NCBI RefSeq assembly: GCF_037176765.1
Contig: NC_090026.1
Location: forward strand, 133,879,252 to 133,943,251
DNA from: Anolis sagrei
Lineage: Eukaryota > Chordata > Lepidosauria > Squamata > Anolidae
Length of the DNA stretch: 64,000 nt
Direction of reading: 5' to 3'
The position numbers were made by a program, and so were the translations under genes. The notes under the pieces are model-generated. The model did no database searches, had not been told where the DNA came from, and worked only from the letters and a program-made list of their open reading frames with translations. Below, one piece after another: positions 51,231-61,995 of the stretch (its first letter is position 1; each line of letters starts with the position of its first letter).

Positions 51231-51232
51231 AA

Positions 51233-51376
51233 GGAATCATTCTGTGTGTTGCCAAGGCTTTCACGGGCAGGATCACGGGGTTGCTGTGAGTTTTCCGGGC
51301 GGAATGGCCAGGTTCCAGAAGCATTCTCTTACGAATGGCCATCCCGCCCGGAAAACTCACAGCAACTCTGTATCCA
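51233..51376. mobile_element. Penelope-like foldback fragment
   Basis: GTTGCTGTGAGTTTTCCGGG at 51280-51299 is mirrored by CCCGGAAAACTCACAGCAAC at 51347-51366; GCCAAGGCTTTCACGGGCAG marks the family. Confidence 0.65.
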
Positions 51377-51560
51377 CTCAGCCTGTCACACTGTTTCTTC
51401 TTCCGTGGGAATGTTTATAGGTTGCGATCTTGACACTCTGAATCATCTCCTCCTTTGTAGCATTGCCACTTGGTTGGGTTTTGAGGCAGAACAGCAAAGC
51501 GCCTCAGAACAATCCCGGCAGGAGAGACACAAGAGTCCCAACAAACTCAGGAGGAGTCGC
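51377..51560. other. Unique intronic sequence
   Basis: No repeat or exon recognised. Confidence 0.35.
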
Positions 51561-53745
51561 CCCTGAGGTCTTCCCTGCCTGGGAATGGGGGGCCTGAGGA
51601 GCCCACCTCCCCTTGTTGTGCCTTCTGAGACAAGTCTCAGAAGAACTTGAGGAAGAACTTCCTGACTGTGAGAGCCGTTCAGCAGTGGAACTCTCTGCCT
51701 CAGTGGGAGTGTGGTGGAGGCTCCTTCTTTGGAAGCTTTTAAGCAGAGGCTGGATGGCCATCTGTCAGGGGTGATTTGAATGCAATATTCCTGCTTCTTG
51801 GCAGAATGGGGTTGGACTGGATGATGGCCCAGGAGGTCTCTTACAACTCTTTGATTCTAGGATTCTATGATTCTCTGTCTTCAATGGTTTGGGTCCAGGC
51901 TATTTCTCCAGTGGCATTTCCCTGTACAGGCCATCTCAGGCACTACGGTCTTCAGAGGAGGCCCTGCTCTCAGTCCCACCCACCCACCCCTAGTCACAAG
52001 CTCAGCTGGTGGGAATGAGAGAGGGGGCCATGGGAAGAGCTGCCTGGGAATGGGCTGGTCTGAGGAGCCCACCTCCCCTTGTTATACCTTCTGTGACAAG
52101 TGTCTCCTCATCAGCTTGGGTCCAGACTACTTGTCCATTCACATCTCCCTGTATAGACCATCCCATGCACTGCAATCAATGGAGGAGGCCCTGCTCTCAG
52201 TCCCACCCCCATCACAAGCTCGATTGGTGGGAACGAGAGAGGGAGTTTTCTCTGTGTTCACTCCTGAACCACCCCCTGCCTGGGAATAGGTGACCTGAGG
52301 AGCTTGTGTCTCCTTGTTATGCTTTCTGTGATAAGTGTCTCCTCATCAGCTTGGGTCCAGGCTACTTGTCCAATCACATCTACCTGTATAAACCATCCCA
52401 TGCACTGTGATCAATGGAGGAAGCTCTGCTCTCAGTCCCACCCCCATCGGTTGGTGGGAACGAGAGAGGAGGCCTTCTCCATGATCACTCTCAAACCACC
52501 CCCTGAAGTCTTCCCTGCCTGGGAATGGGTGGCCTGAGGAGCCCACCTCCCCTTGTTATGCCTTCTGGGACAAGTCTGTCTTCCATGGTTTGGATCCAGG
52601 CTATTTCTCCAATGGCATTTCCCTATACAGGCCATCTTGTGCACTGCGTCCTACAGAGGAGGCCCTGCTCTCAGTCCCACCCCCAGTCACAAGCTCGATT
52701 GGTGGGAACGAGAGAGGGAGCCTTCTCTGTGTTCACTCCTGAACCACCCCCTGCCTGGGTATAGGTGGCCTGAGGAGCCCATGTCTCCTTGTTATGCTTT
52801 CTGTGACAAGTGTGTCTTCAACAGTTTGGGTCCAGGCTATTTGTCCAGTTGCATTTCCCTATACAGGCCATCTCGGGCACTGCGGACTACAGAGGAGGCC
52901 CTGCTCTCAGTCCCATCCCCAGTCACAAATTCGGTTGGTGGGAACAAGAGAGGGAGCCTTCTCTGTGGTCACTCCTGAACCACCCCCTGAAGTCTTCCCT
53001 GCCTAGGAATGGGTGGCCTGAGGAGCCCGTGTCTCCTTGTTATACCTTTTGGGACAAGTGTGTCTTCAACTTGTCCAATCACATCTCCCTTTATAGGCCA
53101 TCTCACCCACTGCTGTCAGGAGAGAAGTCCCTGCTCTCAGTCCCACCCGTCACAACTTGGTTGGTGGGAACGAGAGAGGGGACCTTCTCTGTGAACCACC
53201 CCCTGAAGTTTTCCCTGCCTGGGAATGGGTGGCCTGAGGAGCCCGTGTCTCCTTGTTTCACCTTCTGGGATGTATCTCTTCAACTGTTTGTGTCCAGGCT
53301 ACTTGTCCAATAACATCTACCCTTTATAGGCCATCTCACTCACTGATGTCAGTGGAGAAGGCCCTGCTCTTGGTCCCATCCCCGTCACAAGTTCAGTTGG
53401 TGGGAAGAAGAGAGGGAGCCTTCTTCATGGTCACTCCCAAACCACTCCCTGAAGTCTTTCCTGCCTGGGAATGGGTGGCCTGAGGAGCCCACATCTCTTT
53501 GTTACACCTTCTGGGACGTGTCTCTTCAACTGTTTGGGTCCAGGCTACTTGTCCAATCGCATCTCCCTTTATAGACCATCCCAGTCACTGCAATCAATGG
53601 AGGAAGCCCTGCTCTCAGTCCCACCGCCGTCACAAGCTCGCTTGGTGGGAACGAGAGAGGGGTCCTTCTCCATGGTCACTCCCAATCTCTGGAACTCCCT
53701 CCCTAAAGAAATAAAACAGCCCCCGCCCTCCTCTTTTTAAGAAAC
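51561..53745 (+). repeat. 235-bp tandem array derived from an L2 coding segment
   Basis: The mark GGTCCAGGCTA recurs at about 51892, 52119, 52353, 52593, 52829, 53291 and 53537, with one shortened unit near 53065. Units are 227-245 bp. Each reads, in one frame or another, YLS..ISLY.PS, EEALLSVPPPSQARLVG and TREGAFSV, the C-terminal part of an L2 ORF. The last unit runs on into the genuine L2 end (LWNSLPKEIKQPPPSSF) and 3' UTR. Confidence 0.9.
51650..51878 (+). mobile_element. CR1 3' end inserted in the tandem array
   Basis: [20 protein letters not shown]-type tail and 3' UTR ending CTAGGATTCTATGATTCT, lying between two array units. Confidence 0.85.
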
Positions 53746-54058
53746 TTTTGAAAGGTGCACTTATGCACTTTAGCATCTGGAGAGGTGGAGGACTAAGATG
53801 CTACTTCACCGGAACACTGGCGAACCCATTTGCACTATAGGATGGCTGTGATACATTTTAATAGACACCTGTTTTAGCCATTTCATATACAATCCTTTTC
53901 TAACTGTTTTTAATGATATATGTTCAATGTTTACATGTCCTAGTTTGTCGTCTAATTGGTTTATTCCCCATTTCAATGTTTAATTCTCTCTTTATAAGTT
54001 TACTGTTGTTATTATTATGTGTTTGTTTATTTATCATATTGAGAGCAAACCAAAGATA
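53746..54058 (+). mobile_element. L2 3' UTR
   Basis: AT-rich continuation of the last array unit (GGACTAAGATGCTACTTCAC onwards), without coding content. Confidence 0.6.
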
Positions 54059-54059
54059 G

Positions 54060-54380
54060 AGTTGCAGTCCATTTTTAAAAAAGAACACAAAGTTTGCAAA
54101 CTTGGCATTCTACTAAATGCCCTTTGACCAGTACCTGGCCACTTGGAGAGCCTCTGGTGTCACTGTGGGAAGGCCCTCCCTTGTGCATGTGGCAAGGCTC
54201 AGGCTGCATTGTAGTCAGTAATCTGAGGTTTGCTCTTCTCCTCACTTGTATGATTATTGTGTATTATTTTGTATTACTCCTTGATGCTGTTCGTTCCTTT
54301 GTAAAGGCATTGAATGTTTACCTGATTTGATGCTGTAACCTACCCTGAGTCCCTTTTGGGAGAGAAATGCAGTCTAGAAA
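54060..54380 (-). mobile_element. LINE 3' end fragments
   Basis: Complement of the 2110-2366 family (GACCAGTACCTGGCCACTTG, GCCTCTGGTGTCACTG), followed at 54290-54380 by an L2-type tail (CTACCCTGAGTCCCTTTTGG). Confidence 0.6.
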
Positions 54381-54404
54381 TACAGTTCTTTGTTGTTGTT
54401 GTTG

Positions 54405-54720
54405 TTGTTGTGGGTTGTCGTGAGTTTTCCAGGCTGTCTGGCCATGTTCCGGAAGCATTCTCTCCTGATGTTTAGCCTGCATCTATGGCTGGCATCCTCA
54501 CAGGTTGTGAGGTGAAACGACAGGAGAGAATGCTTCTGGAATATGGTTATGCAACCCAGAAAGCTCATAACAATGTTGTTGTTTGTATTGTCAAAGGCTT
54601 TCATGGCTGGAATCACTAGGTTCTTGTGGGGTTTTTCAGGCCATATTCTAGAGGCATTTTCTCCTGACGTTTCGCCTGCATCTATGGCAAGCATCCTCAG
54701 AGGTTATGAGGTCTGTTGGA
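54405..54720. mobile_element. Penelope-like fragments, opposed copies
   Basis: Contains TTCTCTCCTGATGTTTAGCC, its near complement GGAGAGAATGCTTCTGGAAT, and GTCAAAGGCTTTCATGGCTG through TCGCCTGCATCTATGGCAAG. Confidence 0.6.
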
Positions 54721-54769
54721 ACTAGGAAAATGGGTTTATATATCTGTGGAATGGCTGGGGTGTGAATGA

Positions 54770-54965
54770 CAACCAAACAGACAAAACACAGAATTTGCAA
54801 GCTTGGTAGTTGATTAAATGTCCTTTGACCAGTAGCTGGCCACTTGGAGTGCCTCTGGTGTTGCCGCAAGAAGGTACTCCATTGTGCATGTAGCAGGGCT
54901 CAGATTGCATTGCAGCAGGTGGTCGGTGGCTTGCTCTTCTCCAGTGAATGTTTCAACTGACCACC
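54770..54965 (-). mobile_element. Non-LTR retrotransposon 3' end fragment
   Basis: Complement of the 2110-2366 family (GTCCTTTGACCAGTAGCTGG..TGCCTCTGGTGTTGCCGC..TGCAGCAGGTGGTCGG). Confidence 0.6.
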
Positions 54966-55043
54966 TCATTCGCATTTGAAGGCCTGGCTGAGCTTGGGGG
55001 AATCTTTTGTTGAGAGGTGTTAAGATGTGCCTGGTTGTTTCCT

Positions 55044-55348
55044 CTCTGCTGTTTTGCTGTTGTAATTTTAGAGTTTTTTAATACTGGTAGCCAGATTTTG
55101 TTGTTGTTGTTGTTAGTGGGTTGTTATGAGCTTTCTGGGTCGTATAACCATATTCCAGAAGCATTCTCTCCTGTTGTTTCACCTCACAACCTCTGAGGAT
55201 GCCTGCCATAGATGCAGGCGAAACATCGGGAGAGAATGCTTCTGGAATATGGTTATACAACCCAGAAAGCTCATAACAACCCACTAACAACAACAACAAC
55301 AAAATCTGGCTACCAGTATAAAAAAAACTCTATTACAACAGCAAAACA
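55044..55348. mobile_element. Penelope-like foldback, 150-bp arms
   Basis: CTGTTTTGCTGTTGTAATTT at 55048 is mirrored near 55340; inner arms are CTGGTAGCCAGATTTTGTTG and GGTTGTTATGAGCTTTCTGG with their complements. The centre holds CCTCTGAGGATGCCTGCC. Confidence 0.75.
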
Positions 55349-56050
55349 GCACTCCGGCCCGGTTTACCTCTCTGAACGTATTCTCCCCTATGAACCATCA
55401 AGATTACTAAGATCGTCTGGAGGGGCCCTGCTCTCGGTCCCACCGGCCTCACAAACGCGGCTCGTGGGAACGAGGGACAGGGCCTTCTCGGTGGTGGCCC
55501 CGCGACTCTGGAACTCTCTCCTGCCAGAGGTTAGAACCGCCCCAACAATTCTGACATTCAGGAAACAGGTGAAGTCGCGGTTATGGAGACAGGCTTTCGA
55601 AGAATGAGACAATGTATTGTTGAGGGCTTTCATGGCTGGAATCACTAGGTTCTTGTGGGTTTTTTTGGGCTATAGAGCCATGTTCTAGAGGCATTTCTCC
55701 TGACGTTTCTCCTGCATCTATGGCAAGCATCCTCTACCTCTGAGGATGCTTGCCATAGATGCAGGCGAAACGTCAGGAGAAATGCCTCTAGAACATGGCT
55801 CTATAGCCCGAAAAAACCCACAAGAACCTAATGAGACAATGATTTGGATGGAAGACGGTGTATATTCGATTTTAGTATGACGACTGACCACTGTAGTTTT
55901 AAATATATGTGCTTTTTAATGTTTTATTGTAATGTGTATTTTGATATTTTACCGATTGTATGTGTTTTTATGGTTGGAAACCGGGCTGAGTCCCTCTTAT
56001 GAGGTGAGAAGCTTGGTATATAAAACTCTGAAATAAATAAATAAAAATAA
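55349..56050 (+). mobile_element. L2 LINE 3' end split by a foldback
   Basis: SGPVYLSERILPYEPSRLLR, GALLSVPPASQTRLVGTRDR, FSVVAPRLWNSLLPEVRTAP and KQVKSRLWRQAFEE; the 3' UTR resumes at about 55832 and ends in (AAATA)n. Confidence 0.85.
55616..55829. mobile_element. Penelope-like foldback with target duplication
   Basis: Head-to-head copies of GGTTCTTGTGGGTTTTTT..GGCATTTCTCCTGACGTTT meet at CATCCTCTACCTCTGAGGATG. ATGAGACAATG flanks both sides (about 55605 and 55830). The right half contains CTGAGGA, a 6-bp stem and GAAA in hammerhead order (55740-55770), but no clear stem III. Confidence 0.65.
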
Positions 56051-56940
56051 ATGCTTCTGGAACATGGCCAGACAGCTCGGAAAACTCACAACAACGCAGT
56101 GATTCCAGCCAGGAAAGCCTTCGACAATATATTACTATTAATACTAATATTAATATTATTTGGGGCCCTGCATTTGGGCAAGTTGGCAGTATGTAGAGAG
56201 GGGGGGAGGCAATAGGGGTGTCTTTGGGTGGTTGCCTCCTTCTGTCTTTCCTGGAGGTGGGGTTGACCCTCCCTCCCACTCCCACACACACACCTTTTCC
56301 AGCCAGTGCCCCTCCCTCTTGGCCCAGGGACAGAGTTCCCCCAGAGGTTGTGGGGAGGGCCCTCATTCATCCCACAGAGGAGGAGGAGGACCGGTTGGGC
56401 CAGTTGGGGCCCTTCTTCTTTCCTGGCCTCCAGGGTGGGGCTGCAGCACAGAGGCATTGCCTCTCCCCCCCCCCCCTCCTGCATTTGCCAAAAATGCCTT
56501 GCTGTGACCCAGACATACTTATGAAGCCTCACTCCACCCAGCCTTGTCTGGAGGGAGAGGGGGCTTGAATTGTGGGGCACCACAAAAACTGGGCACAGTC
56601 CAGGGCAGGAGGGGGCACATGCCCACACTTGTGGCACCTCTCCTCATCTGTCCCCACCTCACACCCCACAATTTGACTACTATGTATGTATGGGGGGGGG
56701 GGGGGGGCTGCTGCAATCAGGTTGGTCTGACCAGTTTGGCTTGACTGCATCTCCCCTCTAAGCCCAAATCTCCCCCCCCCCCCCCACCACCACCACACAT
56801 CACACACACACTCAGCCAAGGGAAATTGTTCAAGAAGAGCTGAGAATCAGTGCTGTGTGGTCAGTCCAGACCACAGCTATCCCTTCGGCCAGTTGCCCCC
56901 CCCCCCCCCCAGCCTTTCCTCCCACTTGGGCTGCCCTTGG
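56051..56940. other. AGAP3 intron 1, mostly unique
   Basis: A Penelope-like fragment (56050-56135) is followed by unique GC-rich sequence with poly-C and poly-G runs (56465-56478, 56691-56707, 56771-56784, 56897-56911). No exon is identified. Confidence 0.45.
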
Positions 56941-56944
56941 ACAG

Positions 56945-57365
56945 ATAGAATCCTAGAATCCTAGAGTTGGAAGAGACCTCATGAGCCATCCAGTCCAACC
57001 CCATTCTGCCAAGAAGCAGGAATATTGCATTCAAATCACCCCTGACAGATGGCCATCCAGCCTCTGTTTCAAAGCTTCCAAAAAAGGAGCCTCCACCACA
57101 CTCCGGGGCAGAGAGTTCCACTGCTGAACGGCTCTCACAATCATAGAATCATACAATCCTAGAGTTGGAAGAGACCTGATGGGTCATCATCCAGTCCAAC
57201 CCCATTCTGCCAAGAAGCAGGAATTTTGCATTCAAATCACCCCTGACAGATGGCCATCCAGCCTCTGTTTAAAAGCTTCCAAAAAAGGAGCCTCTATCAC
57301 ATTCCGGGGCAGAGAGTTCCACTGCTGAATGGTTCTCACAGGAAGTTCTTCCTCATCTTCAGATG
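56945..57365 (-). mobile_element. Two CR1 3' ends in tandem
   Basis: Each begins (plus strand) CATAGAATCCTAGAGTTGGA-like and runs through GGCAGAGAGTTCCACTGCTG: 56945-57140 and 57141-57365. Confidence 0.85.
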
Positions 57366-57730
57366 GGGGGATGACCCAAAACAAAGTGCAGCATCTTAAT
57401 TGAGGGCAGGATAGGCCCCAGTTTCACCCCCAAGAGTAACTTTTGTGGGGCCAACCACACAGATGTTGCCTTTAGAAAGACACATGGGCAGAGAGGCTTA
57501 AAAGAGTTGCATAAATGAACAAACTCATAACTTGATTTGTAGCCCGCCCTATCTCCCCAAAGGGACTTGGGGTGGCTTCCAGCATAATAAAGGGAAAGAT
57601 TCAATGCCTGTATAAATCAGAAGTAAACAACAATAAAATATACGTATTACACAAGTTAAAACGGGGACTTTAAGTAATAACCATTAAATAATCTATATTT
57701 ATCTAATCACCTCTCAACAAAAGATTGCTC
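57366..57730. other. Intronic sequence with an L2-type tail
   Basis: 57535-57575 (AGCCCGCCCTATCTCCCCAA) looks like a reverse L2/SINE tail; the rest is unassigned AT-rich sequence. Confidence 0.4.
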
Positions 57731-57734
57731 CAGG

Positions 57735-58012
57735 CACTGCCAGGCCATCAAATGTTAATCAAGGTGGTCAGTTGAAACATTCACACCTAGCTCCAGCAGA
57801 CAAGAGTTCTCTGTCCCACCCTGGTCATTCCACAGATATATAAACCCCTTTTTCCTAGATTCCAACAGACCTCACAACCTCTGAGTATGCTTGCCATAGA
57901 TGCAGGCAAAACGTCAGGAGAGAATGCCTCTAGACCATGGTCATACAGCCCGAAAAAACCTACAACAACCCAGTGAAAGCCATGAAAGCCTTCGACAATA
58001 AATCAATATTTA
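57735..58012 (+). mobile_element. Penelope-like repeat, longest single-orientation copy
   Basis: GTGGTCAGTTGAAACATTCA, CCACAGATATATAAACCCC (TATA-like), CCTCTGAGTATGCTTGCCAT, CAGGCAAAACGTCAGGAGAG and AAAAAACCTACAACAACCC. Confidence 0.6.
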
Positions 58013-58099
58013 AACCATGAAAAGCCAGCTAAGATAGCATATCAAATCCATTTCCTTCCGTTCCATTTATCAATGTTGCAAGTTGGATTCCTCTTTTTC

Positions 58100-58380
58100 G
58101 TCATGCTTGGGAACATAGAAACGTTTTAAGTTGCTTTTTAAAAATGAGTAAGGAGGGGGCCATTTTGATCTCCGGGGAGGGAGCATTCCAAAGATGGGGT
58201 ACAACAACTGAGAAGGCCCCCTCTCTCATTCCCACCAGCTGTGCTTGGGACGGGGGTGGGACTGAGAGTAGGCCCTCCTCGGCTGATCCAAGAGCCCGGG
58301 CAGGTTTGTACCAGGAGACGTGGTTTTCTAGATAGCCTGGGCCCAAACGGTTTGCTCGTTCCCAAGTTTCCGGTCCCAAT
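58100..58380 (-). mobile_element. L2 LINE fragment
   Basis: Minus frame of 92 residues: LGPGYLENHVSWYKPARALG, EGLLSVPPPSQAQLVGMREG and SVVVPHLWNAPSPEIKMAPS. Confidence 0.8.
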
Positions 58381-58384
58381 TCAA

Positions 58385-58925
58385 GGTGCAGGTTATTACC
58401 TACCTGTCTATCTTCAGGACCTGCCTATCTTCGTGACTGCATCCTCCCCTACGAGCCCGCACGGTCCTTAAGATCTTCCGGGGATGCTCTTCTCTCGCTC
58501 CCACCCCTGTCTTAGGCACAGTTGGTGGGGATGAGAGAAGGGGCATTCTTGGTGGTGGCCCCTCATCTCTAGAACTCCCTCTCCAGGGAGATTAGGCTGG
58601 CCCCCTCCCTACCCACATTCCGTAAGGAATTAAAGATGTGGATGTTTTGTTGTGCATTTGACTGACGACTCCTGTGACAGATGATCTGAATCATGACCTG
58701 AATCCAAATTCCTACTTTTCGTTACTACATTTTTAAGTTAAGCTGAATTGATCTTGTTTAATTGCTCAATTTCCATGCTATTTTCTATGCTACTATATGT
58801 TTCTATCCACCTTATTGACCACCCTATTCTTTAACTACTTTCGCATATTGGCCCCCTCCCCCACTCCCAAAATGAGTCTGTTGTTGCTTGGTTATTATTG
58901 TTTATGCTGTGTTATGCTATTTCAA
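58385..58925 (+). mobile_element. L2 LINE 3' end
   Basis: YLQDLPIFVTASSP in one frame, with LGTVGGDERRGILGGGPSSL-type remnants in another, then 3' UTR. It faces the previous L2 head to head. Confidence 0.65.
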
Positions 58926-58931
58926 TATGTT

Positions 58932-59178
58932 AATGTTCTATGTATTGTCAAAGGCTTTCATGGCCAGAATCAATAGGTTGTTGTAGGTTTTTCGGGCTAT
59001 ATGGCCATGGTCTAGAGGCATTCTCTCCTGACTTTCGCCTGCATCTATGGCAAGCATCCTCAGAGGTAGTGAGGTCTACCTCTGAGGATGCTTGCCATAG
59101 ATGCAGGCAAAACGTCAGGAGAGAATGCCTCTAGACCATGGCCATATAGCCTGAAAAAACCTACAACAACCCTGTTAT
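58932..59178. mobile_element. Penelope-like foldback
   Basis: TATTGTCAAAGGCTTTCATG..TCCTCAGAGGTAGTGAGG then TCTACCTCTGAGGATGCTTG..AAACCTACAACAACCC: two opposed copies meeting near 59075. An L2 tail (TAAGCTGTCCTGAGTCC) follows at 59180-59275. Confidence 0.7.
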
Positions 59179-59355
59179 TACTCTGTTTTTAATTGTATCT
59201 TGCCTTGGGCTTGGCCCCATGTAAGCTGTCCTGAGTCCTCTCAGGGAGATGAGCCGGGGTAGAAAATTTCTTCTTCTTTGCTGTGGAAGGAGCTCTGCTT
59301 GTTCTGTGGGCCTACTCAACCCCTTCTCCCCCCTTCCCTCCCTCTTTCTCTGCAG

Positions 59356-59414
59356 ACTCTTTTGTGAACAGCCAGGAGTGGACCCTCAGCCGCTCGGTGC
59401 CAGAGCTCAAAGTG
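59356..59414 (+). CDS. AGAP3: AGAP3 exon 2
   Basis: Acceptor TTTCTCTGCAG, donor GTGAGT. With the last base of either first exon it reads DSFVNSQEWTLSRSVPELKV, matching human AGAP3 across the whole exon as I recall it. It enters in phase 1 and leaves in phase 0 and forms the lead-in to the GTPase-like domain. Confidence 0.97.
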
Positions 59415-59840
59415 GTGAGTGACAGACTGACCGCAAGGGGGGGGGGGTGTCATGGGGGCATGACTGGGGAGGGGGGCATGGGTGGTGATCACTCGATGGA
59501 GTGCGACTGAGGAGGCCTTTGACTGCAGCAGGGCCCTGTGGGGTTCCCTGAACGCAGGCCTTGCAGAGTGAAAGGCCTCGACTGAGGGAGGGTCCCTTGA
59601 TTGATGTCCAAGGAAAGTTTGTCTCACAAAACTGCTGGAATTGTGCACCTGGAGTACCTGGTTTGACCCTTTCTGGCCTGCGGAGATCTTAGTTTCTGAA
59701 AGGTTAAATGGTGCCACCTGCTGGCTCTCCATGACTGAGAGGGAGGCAGTGGGGGGGGGGGGGGGCACAGTGTGGCTTCATCAGCCAATACTTCATAGTC
59801 TCTTTCCAAAATGCAAGGGGAAGAGAGGGGTGTGATCAGT
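59415..59840 (+). other. AGAP3 intron 2, unique start
   Basis: Poly-G runs at 59439 and 59752-59765; no repeat family recognised. Confidence 0.45.
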
Positions 59841-60574
59841 TGTTAGTGTTGCACTCCAGGTCAGGAAGAAGCCCTCTGACTTTAAAACACGCCACACGAA
59901 GAGTGAAGAAACAAAGTCTTGTAAGAAATAAATGCTTGTAAGAAAATCAGAAGGTTCCCAAAAGTAATTAGTCCATAAAAAGCAATAACATAAAGCAACA
60001 TCCACACAAGAAATAAAAGCAATCCAAGACAGCATTAATCCAGGAATCAAACAGGATGCAAAGATAATCCAAAAGGCTAAAAATCTCCATGTGAACAAGA
60101 TTTCCATGGCACATGAACTTGGATTTCCAAATGATGCCTGATCTAACAGGTTTCCTCTTGAGGCAAACCGTATATCCCAAAACTCAGAAATTGGTTTCAC
60201 TTTCCCCCACATTTATCAGACGAAGCCTTTCAGAATGACGTAAACACTGAGTTTGCTGTCAATCCTGGCTAATCTCCAGCCGCCTGTTCTTCAGCTCCCT
60301 TTCTGGCTGCTCATCAAAATTCCCAGGTGTCGGATTGTTTTCCAAACCCAAATCTTGAGAGCTTACAGAGAGGGGGAGTGAACCATCATTGTTAGGCCCA
60401 GCAGGGATATTCTCATGAGAAACTGCCCTTTGCACTGGGGCCTCTCTGTCACTGTCTGACTGAAAATCATTGACCAAACCACCTCCATCTTGTACCTCCG
60501 CCTCAGCACCATCATTTCTCTCATAATTTCCCACATCAGGATCCTGAAACACAAACACAGGCTAATTCCCAACA
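59841..60574 (-). mobile_element. Probable solo LTR fossil
   Basis: Begins TGTTAGTGTTG and ends TTCCCAACA, so both strands start with TG and end with CA. Minus strand has an AATAAA-poor, T-rich 3' part and a 99-residue open stretch of acidic low-complexity character. Looks like a Gypsy- or ERV-type terminal repeat of about 730 bp; no flanking duplication was found. Broken, non-coding, family tentative. Confidence 0.4.
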
Positions 60575-60580
60575 ATTAGC

Positions 60581-61060
60581 ACTGGGACTGTGGCGCACCT
60601 GGATGGGAGTCAGGTGCATTAAGATCACTACTGACCAAAAGGTCATGAGTTCGAAGCCAGCTCAGGTTGGAGTGAGCTTCCGACCAATTTGTGTAGCTTG
60701 CTGTCAACCTTTGCAGCCCAAAAGACAGTTGCATCTGTCAAGTAAGAAATTTAGCTACCGCTTATGTAGGGAGGCTAATTTACGCTGCCATAAAAATCTC
60801 CAGCAAGCATGGAAAGAATGAGGAAGTACTTCATCAGTGTCACAAATGGACGGTGAAGCGACTGCTCCCCTGGTGGCCAGAATACCTTTAAGAAAAAGCT
60901 GGAATGTTAAATAGCCTCTGTGTGTCTGTCTATATATGTTGTGTGTCTATGGCATTGAATGTTTGCCATGTATATGTACATTGTAATCTGCCCAGAGTCC
61001 CCAGCAGAGTGAGAAGAGCGGAATATAAATACTGTAAATAAATACTGTAAATAAATAAAT
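60581..61060 (+). mobile_element. tRNA-derived SINE with L2-type tail
   Basis: GGGACTGTGGCGCACCTGG, box B GAGTTCGAAGCC, AAAGACAGTTGCATCTGTCA as in the copy at 42652; then at 60900-61060 an L2-like end (AATCTGCCCAGAGTCCCCAG, (AAATA)n). Tail sharing suggests L2 mobilises it. Confidence 0.75.
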
Positions 61061-61491
61061 TAGGGGCCAGGAGCCATTGAGCAGCATGGGTCTGGGTCCA
61101 CGTCCATCTCTCCTCTGGGGTCCAGTGTGGTTTTTGCCTGGAGGGGCCTGTTGTGCCCCACTTTCCTTGTCCCCACAACCCTCTGGCACTCTGGGATTTG
61201 TAGTTGCATCTCTCCGGCCCGAGGATTCAAAATACCTTGTGATCCAGGACACCTCAGCACTGTGTCGCCACTATGGCCGTGGAAGTGGGACCTGAGTGTG
61301 GGAATTGTGTCTCTAGAAGGACTGTGTTGGGTCTGATTATCTCCTCATGGAATAGAATTGGATCCTAGTTGGAAGAGACTGCATGGGGCATCTAGTCCAA
61401 CCTCCACCTGATCCCACTCCTTTCCCCACTGGGCCCCCATTCACCCCCCCCCCCAAGCGCAGGGGTCCTCAACCTGGCCTTTGTCTTGCAG
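61061..61491 (+). other. AGAP3 intron 2, end
   Basis: Unique sequence with a CR1 3' scrap at 61355-61405 (GTTGGAAGAGACTGCATGGG). The acceptor of exon 3 is at its right end. Confidence 0.5.
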
Positions 61492-61579
61492 GGGATTGTG
61501 GGAAACCTCTCCAGTGGGAAGTCAGCCCTGGTGCATCGCTACCTGACGGGCACCTACGTCCAGGAGGAGTCCCCCGAAG
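61492..61579 (+). CDS. AGAP3: AGAP3 exon 3 (GTPase P-loop)
   Basis: Acceptor TTGTCTTGCAG, donor G|GTGAGC. Reads [20 protein letters not shown] then [18 protein letters not shown] is the P-loop (G1, GxxxxGKS) of the AGAP GTPase-like domain. Phase 0 in, phase 1 out. Confidence 0.97.
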
Positions 61580-61743
61580 GTGAGCTCCCTTGGGGGAGGG
61601 GGCAAAATGGGGGGAGGATTGTGGGGGCTGGTGGGAGAGGTGGTTCCTGTTGTGGAGGGGGGTTTGGCGGAGGGAGGGAGGGAGGGGGTTCCAGGCCTCA
61701 GGCCAGTCTGACCCCTGACGCCCTTTGTCCTCCTCCTCCTCAG

Positions 61744-61829
61744 GCGGCCGGTTCAAGAAGGAGATTGTGGTGGACGGGCAGAGCTACCTGCTGCTGATCC
61801 GGGATGAAGGAGGGCCCCCTGAGCTGCAG
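61744..61829 (+). CDS. AGAP3: AGAP3 exon 4
   Basis: Acceptor CCTCCTCCTCAG, donor GTGAGG. Reads [20 protein letters not shown] then [13 protein letters not shown] occupies the place of the DxxG (G3) motif, as is usual in this divergent GTPase family. Intron 3 is only 164 bp. Confidence 0.97.
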
Positions 61830-61995
61830 GTGAGGCTTCCCCCCCCCCCCACACCCCTGGGGAATGGCTGGGTTGCCTTCATGGGGGAGGTCTTCAAGGA
61901 CAGTTGGTGGGGGCGTCCCTGACTGGCTGAAGTGGGTAGACTGGGCGGCCTTTGGGGTCTTGTCCACCACAAAACCCTGTGGTCTCTCTCCGCAG

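Noticed and set aside
50397-51360. Long minus-strand and extra plus-strand frames in the intronic CpG island
   Set aside because: GC-rich DNA is open in nearly all frames. Only the plus frame continuing into AGAP3 exon 2 has splice support.
51561-53745. CRISPR-like or coding repeat array
   Set aside because: Units are 235 bp with no spacer-repeat alternation and derive from an L2 ORF; the organism is a vertebrate.
60259-60558. 99-residue minus-strand frame as a small host gene
   Set aside because: It lies within an LTR-like repeat with TG/CA ends and has only acidic low-complexity character.
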